The notes: a model not told the origin generated them from the sequence alone. A stretch of DNA of 64,000 bases from Terriglobales bacterium (GCA_035487355.1 DATHMF010000109.1:20249-84248); one strand, 5' to 3'. Counted from the first letter of the stretch, positions 1 through 8,827 are shown. Translations and numbers: made by a program.

Positions 1-687
1 CTCTACTACTTGCACGCTCGCTATTACAGCCCCGCGTTAGGACGTTTTATCAGTCAAGATCCCATTGGACTTGCCGGAGGCATTAATGTGTATGCTTATG
101 CTAGCGATGATCCGATAGATTTTATCGATCCATTTGGGCTTAAAGCGTGTCTGGACTTCTGGCAAAAAGTCTTTGTAGTCGGACACGGTTTAGGGAACAT
201 TGGTGTAGGCCTTGGGAAAATAGTTGTTGCCGGCGAAGTTGCCATGTCTACTGGCCCTCTAACATTCCCCATCACGATGTACCTTGGGATCCAAGGTGGG
301 TTCAACGTCATAGGGGGCATTGGTGAACTCGCTGCGGCCTACGATGGCAGTGCGCGAAATGCGCTCGCGGCAGGTAACCTCGGGAACATGGGTACCATCA
401 GCGGCGTTGTAGGTGCAGCAACGTACGATTGGATGTATGGTGATCAAGGATCAGCATTCGACATGTTTCAAGAGGGATCAAGTCTCGGCCAATGGGAGAA
501 TCTTGCATCGGGATTCTTGATAAACCCTCTGATGGGAGCGGAAGAGACGGCCAGCATAGTCAAGGGTGTCTATCCAGCAGCTGGCGAAGGTCTTACTGAG
601 GCTTATGATACTGGGATGAATGTACTCGACAATGCCGATACGTTTGAAGGGGAATACGAAGGTGCAGGTCGCGGTTGCTGCAAATAA
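1..687 (+). CDS. Rhs-family protein, C-terminal part (5' truncated by window)
   Basis: The frame is open from base 1, so the gene begins upstream of the window. The first ~45 residues are the end of the Rhs/YD-repeat core: a HARYYSPALGRFISQDPIGL stretch, then YAYASDDPIDFIDPFG, ending in the DPFG signature after which Rhs proteins carry their variable tip. The ~180-residue tip is rich in Gly, Ala and hydrophobic residues (two weakly hydrophobic stretches around VFVVGHGLGNIGVGLGKIVV and TFPITMYLGIQGGFNVIGGI) and ends in GRGCCK. I see no nuclease or deaminase motif in it. Rhs tips are usually polymorphic toxins, but the role here is unknown. No intact immunity-like ORF follows; the next recognisable gene is a broken DUF6429 gene. 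Confidence 0.85.
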   Translation, partial: LYYLHARYYSPALGRFISQDPIGLAGGINVYAYASDDPIDFIDPFGLKACLDFWQKVFVVGHGLGNIGVGLGKIVVAGEVAMSTGPLTFPITMYLGIQGGFNVIGGIGELAAAYDGSARNALAAGNLGNMGTISGVVGAATYDWMYGDQGSAFDMFQEGSSLGQWENLASGFLINPLMGAEETASIVKGVYPAAGEGLTEAYDTGMNVLDNADTFEGEYEGAGRGCCK

Positions 688-741
688 GACGAGTGGCCGG
701 ACTAAAACATTTGTACTCATGACAATCTATAGGATGCTCTG

Positions 742-770
742 TCCTAGTTTTTTGCTAGGGCTGGTTTTTT
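742..770 (+). terminator. possible weak terminator after the Rhs gene
   Basis: TCCTAG (742-747) can pair with CTAGGG (755-760, one G-T pair) across a T-rich 7-nt loop, followed by CTGG and six T. The stem is short, so this is a weak candidate. Its position 55 nt after the Rhs stop fits. Confidence 0.3.
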
Positions 771-845
771 GCTTCGAGCTCTTATACAAGCAGGCTGTAA
801 CCATGTCTCAAATCGGTGCTACCATCGTTCAGAACGAGGTCTGCA

Positions 846-1086
846 ATGGAATACAACGAAAGACAAAGCAGATGAGATGGTACTGGCCCTGCTGTACCTT
901 ACAATGTTCGAAGACAAGCCGGCTTGGGGGCTTGGAAAGGGCACGACTGGGACGCACTGGCCCGGCTGCACGCCAAGGGCTACATCTCCGATCCGAAAGG
1001 GCAAAACGAAATCAGTGGTCATGAGCACCGATGGAGCACAGCGTGCGCAAGAGCTCTTCCAATAACATTTTGCCCGCAAAACCTAA
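846..1086 (+). pseudogene. DUF6429 family protein, broken by several frameshifts
   Basis: Joining three reading frames restores an almost complete DUF6429-like protein: MEYNE, DKADEMVLALLYLTMFEDK, PAWG, WKGHDWDALARLHAKGYISD, PKG, KTKSVVMSTDGAQRAQELFQ. The breaks lie near 861 (AAA run), 931 (G run) and 996 (AAA run), each explained by one base gained or lost in a homopolymer. After LFQ a TAA (1063-1065) is followed in frame by HFARKT and a second TAA (1084-1086), so the normal C-terminus may also have been cut by a nonsense change. Function of the family is unknown. Either a young pseudogene or homopolymer errors in the assembly; the long neighbouring genes are mostly intact, which favours real decay. 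Confidence 0.7.
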
Positions 1087-1790
1087 AAAGCTGGAGCGAT
1101 TGAAAGTCAAACCAATCCGCGCAACTCCGCGTTCATCCGCGGCAAAAAACCATCAATTGTAAATCGAAATGACAATGGTCCCATTGTGGTACCAAACTCT
1201 TCCTTCCTGAGCAAACCTGGGTTACCATTAACCTTGAAAGCCTGCCCCGGCGTGCCGCCGTAGGGTGTATCCAGCGTTCCCAGGAGCGCGGGGCTCAGGT
1301 TAACAGAGCCCATGAAGTTATTTGAAAACTCATCGCAACACGCCGTCCGCGACGCAGGCCGGTCCGCGATCATCCCTTGTTCTAACTCACGCTCGTGTTG
1401 ACTCGTGTGTTAATGCACTCGCAAGGATGCAAGGTTGACTGACTGGCATCTTTATGGGAACCAAGTCTGCAAGAGATTGAAATGAAATGACTCACAGCAA
1501 TGACCCAAGCAAGCTTGGGGTCCCCCTCTGGCACCTTTTTTTGTCTACCCGCGAGGTTCTTTAATTTTTAACCAAAAGGTAAACAGCAGGGCGCTTCATT
1601 TCACCCAACCAAGCAAGGAGGGTGGCCCTGAAACCGATCCGCGCAAATCTGCGTTCATCTGCGGCAAACTTTTGTCTGGCTAATAAAGGTTAAGAGCTAA
1701 GAGCTTCTTTTCCCACGCCCAAGCAAGCAAGGGTACCCCCCACCTTGTTGGTATACTCAAAGACGATCATTTCCGATCTCCTGCAAACAA
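1087..1790. other. gene-free region with word repeats
   Basis: No convincing gene. It holds two copies of a CCGCGTTCATCCGCGGC-like word (about 1124-1145, and 1645-1668 with T substitutions), an AGCTAAGAGCTTCTTTT word (1693-1712) and three degenerate AAGCAAG..GGTACCCC words (1507-1525, 1605-1630, 1722-1740). An open frame on the minus strand (1107-1373) has no recognisable similarity. A TATACT at 1752-1757 could be a -10 box for the next gene, but I see no matching -35. Confidence 0.6.
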
Positions 1791-4700
1791 ATGAGCCTCC
1801 GGCAAAAAACCTACCTTGTTTTGCTGCTGCTGAGTTGCCTGGCCTCCACCGTACGCGTCCATGCGCAGCTCAAACCAGGGGTAGTTATTGAAGAGGTCGC
1901 AAAGTATTCCGAAGGCGAAAAAGCCGAATTGCGCGAAGGAGACATCCTGCTGCGCTGGACTCGTGGTGAAGACAAAGGCGAAATTACCTCTCCTTTTGAC
2001 CTGTCCTTAATCGAAATTGAGCAGGCGCAGCGAGGAAGAGTTTCTCTGGAAGGTCTCAGGGGCTCGGCAGCCCAAAGTTGGTTCTTGGGGCCTGATGATT
2101 GGGGCATCACAGCGCGACCCAACCTCCCGCAGGATCTCGTCTCTATTTATCTCGAAGGTAAAGAGCTGGCCAAAGTCGGCAAACTGAACGAAGCAACCGA
2201 ACATTGGCGAAAAGCAGGGGTACAAGCGCAAATGCCTTCATCGAATTGGCTGAGTGCATGGTTTTTCTTGCGTTCAGCGGATTTGCTATCGGATGCCCGG
2301 CAATGGAAAGAATCAGATGAATCCTTTGAAGTAGCTGTCCGGCAGGCAACAGAAGCTGGGCCAGCAATAGCTGCGCAAGTGCTGTACGCATGGGCCACAA
2401 CATTCAGGCGACGTAGTGATTGGGCTCATGCGGAGAAGTACTACCAGGAGACGATAGCTCAATGCCGGAAATTAGGCGCTGAAAATTTGATGATGGCATT
2501 GAGTTTAAGCAGTCTCGGGGATATGGCCCATGCCCGCGGCGATCAAACCAAGGCAGAGCAGTATCACCTTCAAGCGCTGGCAATCAGGCAAAAACTTGCT
2601 CCCGACAGCCTTTCCGTTGCAAGCAGTCTGCATAATTTGAGCGCCGTAGCTGAGGACCATGGAGATCTGGCAAAAGAAGAAGAGTATGTTCGGCGTGCGC
2701 TGACGATTCGGGAAAGGCTCGCTCCTGAAAGTCTTCATCTTGCGCAGAGTTTCAATCAGTTTGGCGATTGGTACTGGGTCCGTGGTGACCTGCCCCATGC
2801 CGAGGAATATTTTCACCGGGCGTTTGTCATCCGAAAAAAACTGGCTCCTGAGAGTCTCGATTTTGCAATCAGTCTTAACAATCTCGGCATTATTGCCGAA
2901 ATGCGTTCCGATCTGGATGGCGCTGAACACGATTACAGCCAGGCGCTGGCCATTCAAGAGAAACTGGAACCTGGCGGTCTCAATGTGGCAAGGAGCCTTC
3001 ATAACTTAGGCGATATTGCTCAAGATCGTGGCGATCTGGCCGCAGCGGAGCAGGACTATCGCCGCGCCCTCGCGATCCACGAGAAGATTGCCCCTGATAA
3101 CGACCTGGTTCCTTTGGCCCTCAATAATCTTGGAGAACTTGCAAGAACCCGGGATGACCTTACGCTGGCACAGGAGTGTCACATCCGTGCGCTGCAAGCC
3201 GCCAGGCGCATCTCTCCGGATAACGTTTATGTTGCTATCAGCCTCTATAGCCTTGGCCGCATTGCCGATGATCATGGCGAGTTGGTCAAGGCCGAGGATT
3301 ATTACCTTCAGGCCCTGGCATTGTTCGAAAAAATATCTCCAGACGCTAACTATTATGGAGCTGTACTTACCAATCTGGGGATTGTTCGTGAAGAACGCGC
3401 GGACCTGGGAGCCGCCGGGAAATACTACGACCGGGCTTTGGCGGTATATAAAAAATTCTCTTCCGATAGTTTAGATGTCGCGCGCGTATTGCAGCACATC
3501 GGTAATTTGGCTCAGATGCGCGGTGACTTGGACAAGGCTGAGAATTACCATCGTCAGGCGTTGGCAGTACTGGAAAGGGTCGCACCTGGAAGCAGCAGCC
3601 ACGCGGAAACTCTTGCATCTCTGGCCGGGATTATGCGCCGTAAGCAGAGGGTTGATGATGCTGCTCAATTCTATGAGCAGGCGCTGAATGCTTTCGAGAG
3701 TCAGACTGCTCATCTGGGGGGCTCGGAGGAGACCCGTTCCGGCTTTCGCTCTAAACATGCGCGTTTTTACAATGATTACATTGATCTGTTGATTGCCGAA
3801 AAGAAGCCGGCGCTTGCATTTCAGGTACTGGAACACTTTCATGCCCGCTCTTTGTTCGAAACCTTAAGTAATGCTCGTATTGATATTCGCAAAGGCGTCG
3901 AACCTGCGTTGGTAGCGCGGGAACGTGCCTTACAGCAATCACTCATCTCGAAATCGAACCGCCGCATACAATTGCTGAATGATCAGCATACGGAAGAACA
4001 ATTGGCGGTTCTCAATCAGGAGATGAAAGACATTCTTGAGCAATATCAAGATGTGGAAGCGCAGATTAGGATCAGCAGCCCGCTCTACGCTGCTTTGACG
4101 CAACCCGAGCCGTTAAGCGCCACGGAAGTCCAACAGCAGTTGCTCGATGACGATACGGCCTTACTGGAATATTCTCTCGGCGAAGATCGGAGCTATGTTT
4201 TTGTAGTGACCTCCCGTTCGTTGGAGGCTTATGAATTGCCTCCTCGAACCAAAATCGAGGCTGCTGCCCGGCGGCTGTACCATCTCTTGCGGACATGGCA
4301 GACTGTCAACGCCACGGGCAAGAGCAACCCCTCTTCATCCAAATCAAACGCCGTGTTGCCGCACAGGGAAACCTATGTGCAGCAGGCAGCGATGGCTTTT
4401 AGTCAGATGGTGCTGGCGCCGGTGGCTGCCCAACTCAAGGCGAGGCGTTTGCTCATTGTGAGTGATGGAGCATTGCAGTATATCCCCTTTGCGGTATTGC
4501 CAGCACCAGCACAATCAGGGGCAAGCAAACCGCGATATTCATCAACACCGGCGCCGCTGATTTTGGAACACGAAATTATCAAGTTGCCATCCGCATCCGT
4601 GTTGGGAGTTTTACGGCAACAAACCGCAACTCGTAGAGAACCGGCCAAGGCCGTGGCGGTTCTAGCTGACCCGGTCTTCGATAAGAATGATGATCGCGTG

Positions 4701-5456
4701 CAGGTGAGACTGCGCTACCCGAAGACCAACCGGCTTGCTCGATCTGCTGAGCAAGGAGCTGCATCGAAGCTGGGCTCCGCGCAGCAATTGCCGGCACAGG
4801 ACCAAGACGAGGAACCGCAACAACACCTGACCCGGTCCTTGATGGATGTACTTGGGCACACAAAGAGAGGAGTTTCTTTGGCCCGGCTGCCTTATACACG
4901 ACGAGAGGCGCAATTCGTCCTGGCCATGGTTCCCGCGGGGCAGGGGATGGAGGCCCTGGACTTTAATGCCAGCCGCGCGACCGCCATATCTCCCGACTTG
5001 GGACAATACCATGTTGTGCATTTCGCCACGCACGGATTGTTGGATAGCAAGCATCCTGAGCTCTCGGGCCTGGTGCTTTCCCTGGTGGACCAACATGGAA
5101 GCGAACAAAATGGGTTCTTGGGACTCCAGGAGATTTATAACCTTAGCTTACCCGTGGATCTCGTGGTCCTAAGTGCGTGCGAAACCGGTTTGGGAAAAGA
5201 AATCAAAGGCGAGGGCCTGATGAGCCTGACTCGGGGGTTCATGTATGCTGGCGCGAGCCGGGTGATGGCCAGCTTGTGGAAAGTGGACGATGTTGCCACG
5301 GCTGAACTGATGCGGCGTTTTTATCGAGGGATTGAGCAGGAAAGAATGAGACCTGCCGCAGCCCTGCAGAAAGCACAAATTGAAATGTGGAAACGGCCGC
5401 GCTGGAGAGATCCGTATTATTGGGCAGCCTTCGAACTGCAGGGCGAATGGAACTAA
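1791..5456 (+). CDS. secreted PDZ-like / TPR / CHAT-domain protein
   Basis: Long protein (1221 aa) with an N-terminal signal peptide (about residues 1-26, ending in VHAQ), a PDZ-like segment (about 29-110, with ELREGDILLRW), a TPR array (about 110-650) whose ~42-residue units repeat the pattern LGDIA-RGDL--AE-YY-RAL-I, a coiled-coil linker, and a C-terminal CHAT domain (about 790-1221). CHAT domains are caspase-like cysteine peptidases. The expected dyad is present: His1081 in HFATHG and Cys1130 in LSACETG, so it is probably active. Export of a CHAT peptidase suggests periplasmic action, but substrate and partner are unknown. No good Shine-Dalgarno precedes the ATG; the signal peptide begins immediately after it, which supports this start. 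It stands alone, with tmRNA on the other strand downstream. Confidence 0.85.
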   Translation: MSLRQKTYLVLLLLSCLASTVRVHAQLKPGVVIEEVAKYSEGEKAELREGDILLRWTRGEDKGEITSPFDLSLIEIEQAQRGRVSLEGLRGSAAQSWFLGPDDWGITARPNLPQDLVSIYLEGKELAKVGKLNEATEHWRKAGVQAQMPSSNWLSAWFFLRSADLLSDARQWKESDESFEVAVRQATEAGPAIAAQVLYAWATTFRRRSDWAHAEKYYQETIAQCRKLGAENLMMALSLSSLGDMAHARGDQTKAEQYHLQALAIRQKLAPDSLSVASSLHNLSAVAEDHGDLAKEEEYVRRALTIRERLAPESLHLAQSFNQFGDWYWVRGDLPHAEEYFHRAFVIRKKLAPESLDFAISLNNLGIIAEMRSDLDGAEHDYSQALAIQEKLEPGGLNVARSLHNLGDIAQDRGDLAAAEQDYRRALAIHEKIAPDNDLVPLALNNLGELARTRDDLTLAQECHIRALQAARRISPDNVYVAISLYSLGRIADDHGELVKAEDYYLQALALFEKISPDANYYGAVLTNLGIVREERADLGAAGKYYDRALAVYKKFSSDSLDVARVLQHIGNLAQMRGDLDKAENYHRQALAVLERVAPGSSSHAETLASLAGIMRRKQRVDDAAQFYEQALNAFESQTAHLGGSEETRSGFRSKHARFYNDYIDLLIAEKKPALAFQVLEHFHARSLFETLSNARIDIRKGVEPALVARERALQQSLISKSNRRIQLLNDQHTEEQLAVLNQEMKDILEQYQDVEAQIRISSPLYAALTQPEPLSATEVQQQLLDDDTALLEYSLGEDRSYVFVVTSRSLEAYELPPRTKIEAAARRLYHLLRTWQTVNATGKSNPSSSKSNAVLPHRETYVQQAAMAFSQMVLAPVAAQLKARRLLIVSDGALQYIPFAVLPAPAQSGASKPRYSSTPAPLILEHEIIKLPSASVLGVLRQQTATRREPAKAVAVLADPVFDKNDDRVQVRLRYPKTNRLARSAEQGAASKLGSAQQLPAQDQDEEPQQHLTRSLMDVLGHTKRGVSLARLPYTRREAQFVLAMVPAGQGMEALDFNASRATAISPDLGQYHVVHFATHGLLDSKHPELSGLVLSLVDQHGSEQNGFLGLQEIYNLSLPVDLVVLSACETGLGKEIKGEGLMSLTRGFMYAGASRVMASLWKVDDVATAELMRRFYRGIEQERMRPAAALQKAQIEMWKRPRWRDPYYWAAFELQGEWN

Positions 5457-5811
5457 CATACTAAGAGTAGATTCTCCTGCGGGCAGGCTTCATGCCTTAA
5501 TGCCGACCGGAAAGATTAACAAACACGAAAGACCTCTGAACTGCCCTTCGTGGAGTAAGTCTTTGTCTTAACATGCGGAAACCTTTGACACGAATCTTCC
5601 AAAGGTTAAATTTCAGCATTGGGTCGTGGCAAACCGATTCGGTGCTCTTGTCCAGTTCGAGTGCTTCTGGGCTAGCTAGAAGCACCAACACGGAGGTCAA
5701 ACTAACCGGCTCAATCGAAAACCCGCCCACGTCCGAATTTTCTGTCTGGACGAGGTTTGAGCATCATCTATGGATCGCAGATCGTTCTAAGTTATAGAAA
5801 ACAAAGGGTAA
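5457..5811. other. gene-free gap before tmRNA
   Basis: About 350 nt with short open frames only. I see no known repeat word, RNA gene or clear terminator in it. Confidence 0.5.
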
Positions 5812-6176
5812 TGGAGGCGGCGGGAGTTGAACCCGCGTCCGAAAATGATGACAGCAAAGAGCCTACATACGTAGTCACGTTCCTGCTACGGGAGTTACCC
5901 CGTAACCTTCGCAGCCGGCGCTAAGAACGGACAAGAAACGCAAGCAGCTAGCCTGTATATCTCGCCTTCGCTGCCCAGACACGCGGCGAAAGCCAGTCCG
6001 CTGTGCGACACTCTTCTCCCGCCCACGGACAAAGCGAAAGAGAGCGGCTACTTAATTAATTAAGCAGCGTATGCCAGTGTTTGGTTGGCAACTATGTTTT
6101 TGCACGCGATTACGGGTGTGTGCACCCCGGTATGCCTCTTTACCTCACCCATTTCCGTCGAAGCCGTGACGCCCCC
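5812..6176 (-). ncRNA. ssrA: transfer-messenger RNA (tmRNA)
   Basis: tmRNA rescues stalled ribosomes and tags the unfinished protein for degradation. On the minus strand the 5' end reads GGGGGCGTCACGGCTTCGAC, the classic tmRNA start. The 3' end has a T-arm (GCGGG TTCAACT CCCGC) and an acceptor strand GCCTCC that pairs with GGGGGC (one G-U). The tag frame follows the ATAGTT context that precedes the resume codon in E. coli tmRNA; reading GCC at 6089-6087 gives ANQTLAYAA and then TAA (6062-6060). The tag ends in the hydrophobic-AA pattern that ClpXP recognises. The terminal CCA is not encoded: the discriminator A at 5812 is followed by TTA. smpB is not in the window. Confidence 0.97.
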
Positions 6177-6183
6177 AGATTGG

Positions 6184-6201
6184 TTTGAGGTACCTCTCAA
6201 A
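6184..6201. promoter_or_regulatory. inverted repeat just upstream of ssrA
   Basis: TTTGAG and CTCAAA flank a 6-nt centre, with an inner palindrome GAGGTACCTC. The site lies 8-25 nt upstream of the tmRNA 5' end, where a promoter or operator would be. No convincing -35/-10 pair was found, so its role is unproven. Confidence 0.3.
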
Positions 6202-6284
6202 TTTCAAAGAACCTATCACAAGTGTATCAAAGCTTTAGATGTGCGGCGGAATCCGCTGGATTCGGGCAAAAGTGATATCAAAAA

Positions 6285-6757
6285 AGTGATATCAAACTGT
6301 TGGTTTTTGAGAAATCGTGGCCCATAATTTTCCTGGAGTGTGTTTTTCTCAACCGCGTTCCAGAATGCGGGGGCTTTATTGCCCTTAGGATCTTTGAAAA
6401 CTCATTGTCTGGCAAGATTTGCGAGGATCGCCGCAACAGCGCGAGGGGCGAGGTAGTAAACCCTAAGCGTAGCCAAAGGGGGTAGCGCTGCCGAGCCCTT
6501 AGAAAGCTCTTTTGAAAATCTATTGTCTGAGTACCGAGTACTGAGGACTGAGTACTACTTCAGCTAGTCCCTCACCCCACATCGCTCATCGCCGCAATTG
6601 ACGCGGGTTGCATGCTGATTTCTGAGTCTGATTGACTAGCAAGCAAGTACCCCCATACCCGCACTGCCTCAACAGGAAAAAACAGAGGTTATGTTGTGGA
6701 GAGGAGGTCGAGCGCTATTAGCCGCAACAATTTTGCGGCGATTGCGCTGCTGGATTG
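6285..6757 (+). repeat. dispersed composite repeat, left copy
   Basis: This region matches 23311-23880 in inverted orientation and in the same internal order: a GGTTTTTGAG block (~6300); a TGTGTTTTTCTCAACCGC block with a hairpin around CCGCGTTCCAGAATGCGG (~6340-6370); a TTTGAAAAT..ATTGTCTGAGTACC block (~6510-6540); CAGCTAGTCC; a GACGCGGGTT unit; and GTTATGTTGTGGA with AATTTTGCGGCG (~6690-6745). The copies have diverged, and this one has ~85 extra nt (6421-6505) within the series. Short open frames here (for example 6300-6485) are repeat-derived and not genes. It resembles a decayed non-autonomous element. Confidence 0.75.
6581..6655 (+). repeat. ~75-bp GACGCGGGTT unit, copy 1
   Basis: The unit begins ATCGCTCATCGCCGCAATTG, continues ACGCGGGTT, a CTGATTTC block, GATTGACTAGC, and ends AAGCAAGTACCCCC. 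It is followed by two further same-orientation copies and has two inverted, more degenerate relatives at 23.4-23.7 kb. No ORF is conserved across copies. Confidence 0.8.
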
Positions 6758-6796
6758 GAGCTGTCCTTGACTACCTCAGCAAGTATCCCTCCCGGC

Positions 6797-6870
6797 ATCG
6801 CTCATCGCCGCAATTGACGCGGGTTACACGCTGATTTCCGGGGCCGATTGACTAGCATGCAAGTACCACC
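6797..6870 (+). repeat. ~75-bp GACGCGGGTT unit, copy 2
   Basis: Very close to copy 1: ATCGCTCATCGCCGCAATTG, then ACGCGGGTTACACGCTGATT, then GACTAGCATGCAAGTACC. It is 216 nt downstream of copy 1 in the same orientation. Confidence 0.8.
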
Positions 6871-6933
6871 ATCCGAACCGAGGTTCCAAGGACTGAGGAC
6901 TGAGTACTTACCTCAGCTAGTCCCCGATCCCAT

Positions 6934-7007
6934 AGCGCTCATCGCAGCCATTGACGCGGGTTACACGCTGGTTTCCGGGGCCGATCCACTACCTAGCAAG
7001 TACCCCC
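6934..7007 (+). repeat. ~75-bp GACGCGGGTT unit, copy 3
   Basis: Reads GCGCTCATCGCAGCCATTG, ACGCGGGTTACACGCTGGTT, and CTAGCAAGTACCCCC. Preceded, like copy 1, by CAGCTAGTCC (6914-6923). It ends about 100 nt before the bshC ribosome-binding site. An open frame at 6848-7105 runs across copies 2 and 3 and is judged spurious. Confidence 0.8.
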
Positions 7008-7117
7008 CGGAAAAGCCCCTCTACTGTTTCGCGGACGAAATTGTTAGCATCTCTGGGTGGAAGCACACATCCAATTTGCATGCTTCCCAACAACCACAAG
7101 TGTAAGGAGCGTTCTTG

Positions 7118-8722
7118 ATGGAGGCACGATGTTTGCCGTTCAGCAACATCCCTCACACCACCCGGCTTTTCGCCGATTTCACCAGCGACTTTGCCCGCGT
7201 GCAGGATTTTTATCCGCTTTCTCCCCAGGAGACGAGCCGGCTGGGAGAACGCGTCTCCCAGCTTAACTATTCGCCTCAAACCCGCGTTGCGGTTGCCGAG
7301 ATTCTCGAGCGCCAGAACCAGCAATTAGGCTCCTCTGCTGAAACCATGAAAAACATTGAGCGGTTGCGCAATGGCAGTTCAGCCATGGTTACCGGACAGC
7401 AGGTTGTTCTCCTGGGTGGTCCCGTCTTTGCCATTTATAAAGCGCTCAGTGCCATTAAACACGCGAGGCAACTTACACAGGCAGGCTTCGATTGTGTTCC
7501 TGTTTTTTGGCTGGCGACGGAAGATCACGATTTTGCCGAAGTCTCTCATAACATCCTGCGCAGCTCTGACGGCAATTTGCATCCTGTGACCATTCCGCCG
7601 GCAGCGCCCGAAGGCACGCCCGTAGGCAAGACCGCCATCGGAGAGCAGGGAGCTGCATTGATTCGCGAAGCCGCCAAGCTATTGGGCGAGAGCCCGTTTC
7701 GTGAACTGCTGATCGAGAGTTACCAGTCCAAAGAAACCCTGGGTAGCGCCTTCGGTAAGTTATTTGCGAAGCTCTTCGCAGAGTCCGGTTTGATTTTGCT
7801 TGATCCTTCGGAACCAGCACTGCACCGCCTGACGTCTCCGGTATATCGTCAAGCTGCAGCGCGTTCTGCTGAAATCGTGCAAGCCCTCCAGGAGCGCGGT
7901 CAGGCCTTGGAACGTGCTGGATACCACGAGCAAGTCAAAGTCACTGCTTCGATGACGCTCCTGTTTGCTGATGTGAATGGTGTTCGAACCCCCGTCCGCA
8001 AGGTCAACGAAGGCTTTGCTTTGGGAGACGAGCGCTGTACCCCCAGCGAACTTGATTCCCGCATTGCCGAGCATCCTGAGAAGTTCAACCCCAACGTCCT
8101 GTTACGGCCTGTAATTCAGGATTCTCTGCTTCCCACCCTTGCTTATATCGGCGGTCCTGCGGAAGTCGCTTACTTTGCGCAGGTAGGCGTGGTCTATGAA
8201 AAATTGTTAGGCAGAGTTACGCCCATTTTGCCGCGCTTTAGTGCTACGCTGCTCGATCCGCGCACTCAGCGTCACCTGCAGAACTACAAACTCTCGCCGC
8301 TCGATTGCTTCAAGAGCGAGCAGGAACTCCGAAGTTTGCTAGCGGCAAAGGCTCTTCCTCCTGAGATGGAAGCTACTTTTTCCGAAGCTGAACGCGAAAT
8401 CAATGTTGTGATTGAAAGGGTGATAGAAGCCGTCAGCAAACTCGATCCTACGCTGCGCGAGGCGGCCGAGCACTCCGGATCGAAGATGCGCCACCAATTG
8501 CAGCAATTGCAGGGACGCGCCGCCAAGGCGCAGGCCCTCCGTAGTACAGAAGTGGCGCGCCATGCCGGCATTCTGGCGAATACCCTTTATCCCAACCAAA
8601 AGCTGCAGGAGCGGGAAATCGCCGGAATTTCTTTTCTGGCGCAATTCGGTGCGGAAACCTTGCAGCGAGTCTATGATCAGATTGATCTCGCCTGTAGCGG
8701 TCATGCCTTCATTGCCCTGTAA
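7118..8722 (+). CDS. bshC: putative cysteine ligase BshC (bacillithiol synthesis)
   Basis: BshC adds cysteine to glucosaminyl-malate in the last step of bacillithiol synthesis, a low-molecular-weight thiol made by Firmicutes, Acidobacteria and others. The 534-residue length matches the family. Recognisable stretches are the N-terminal LPFSNIPHTTRLFADF, VTGQQVVLLGGPVFAIYKAL near residue 90, PVFWLATEDHDFAEV near 127 and YIGGPAEVAYFAQ near 344, with a helical, coiled-coil-prone C-terminal part. A TTG lies at 7115, but ATG 7118 is 8 nt after AAGGAG (7104-7109) and is preferred. bshA and bshB are not in the window. Confidence 0.9.
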   Translation: MEARCLPFSNIPHTTRLFADFTSDFARVQDFYPLSPQETSRLGERVSQLNYSPQTRVAVAEILERQNQQLGSSAETMKNIERLRNGSSAMVTGQQVVLLGGPVFAIYKALSAIKHARQLTQAGFDCVPVFWLATEDHDFAEVSHNILRSSDGNLHPVTIPPAAPEGTPVGKTAIGEQGAALIREAAKLLGESPFRELLIESYQSKETLGSAFGKLFAKLFAESGLILLDPSEPALHRLTSPVYRQAAARSAEIVQALQERGQALERAGYHEQVKVTASMTLLFADVNGVRTPVRKVNEGFALGDERCTPSELDSRIAEHPEKFNPNVLLRPVIQDSLLPTLAYIGGPAEVAYFAQVGVVYEKLLGRVTPILPRFSATLLDPRTQRHLQNYKLSPLDCFKSEQELRSLLAAKALPPEMEATFSEAEREINVVIERVIEAVSKLDPTLREAAEHSGSKMRHQLQQLQGRAAKAQALRSTEVARHAGILANTLYPNQKLQEREIAGISFLAQFGAETLQRVYDQIDLACSGHAFIAL

Positions 8723-8827
8723 TTCTGGTTAATTTAAGGCGATTTCACCGCCGTCGAACCAAATAAGAAAATTGTGCGCGTAGGCGTTTCCGGGGTAGCA
8801 TTACTCTCTTATACGTTTCAATTTGCT

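Noticed and set aside
870..875. TGA in the DUF6429 remnant considered as recoding
   Set aside because: Other frameshifts are present and the conserved sequence changes frame, so decay or error is simpler.
1107..1373. Minus-strand ORF of 88 codons
   Set aside because: No recognisable family, ends inside a CCGCGTTCATCCGCGG word; could be a remnant of a gene but nothing supports a call.
6300..6485. ORF sharing VFLNR-PECGG with an ORF at 23531-23833
   Set aside because: Both are translations of the composite repeat, unrelated beyond it, with no ribosome-binding site.
6848..7105. 85-codon ORF before bshC
   Set aside because: Spans two copies of the 75-bp repeat unit; composition is repeat-derived.
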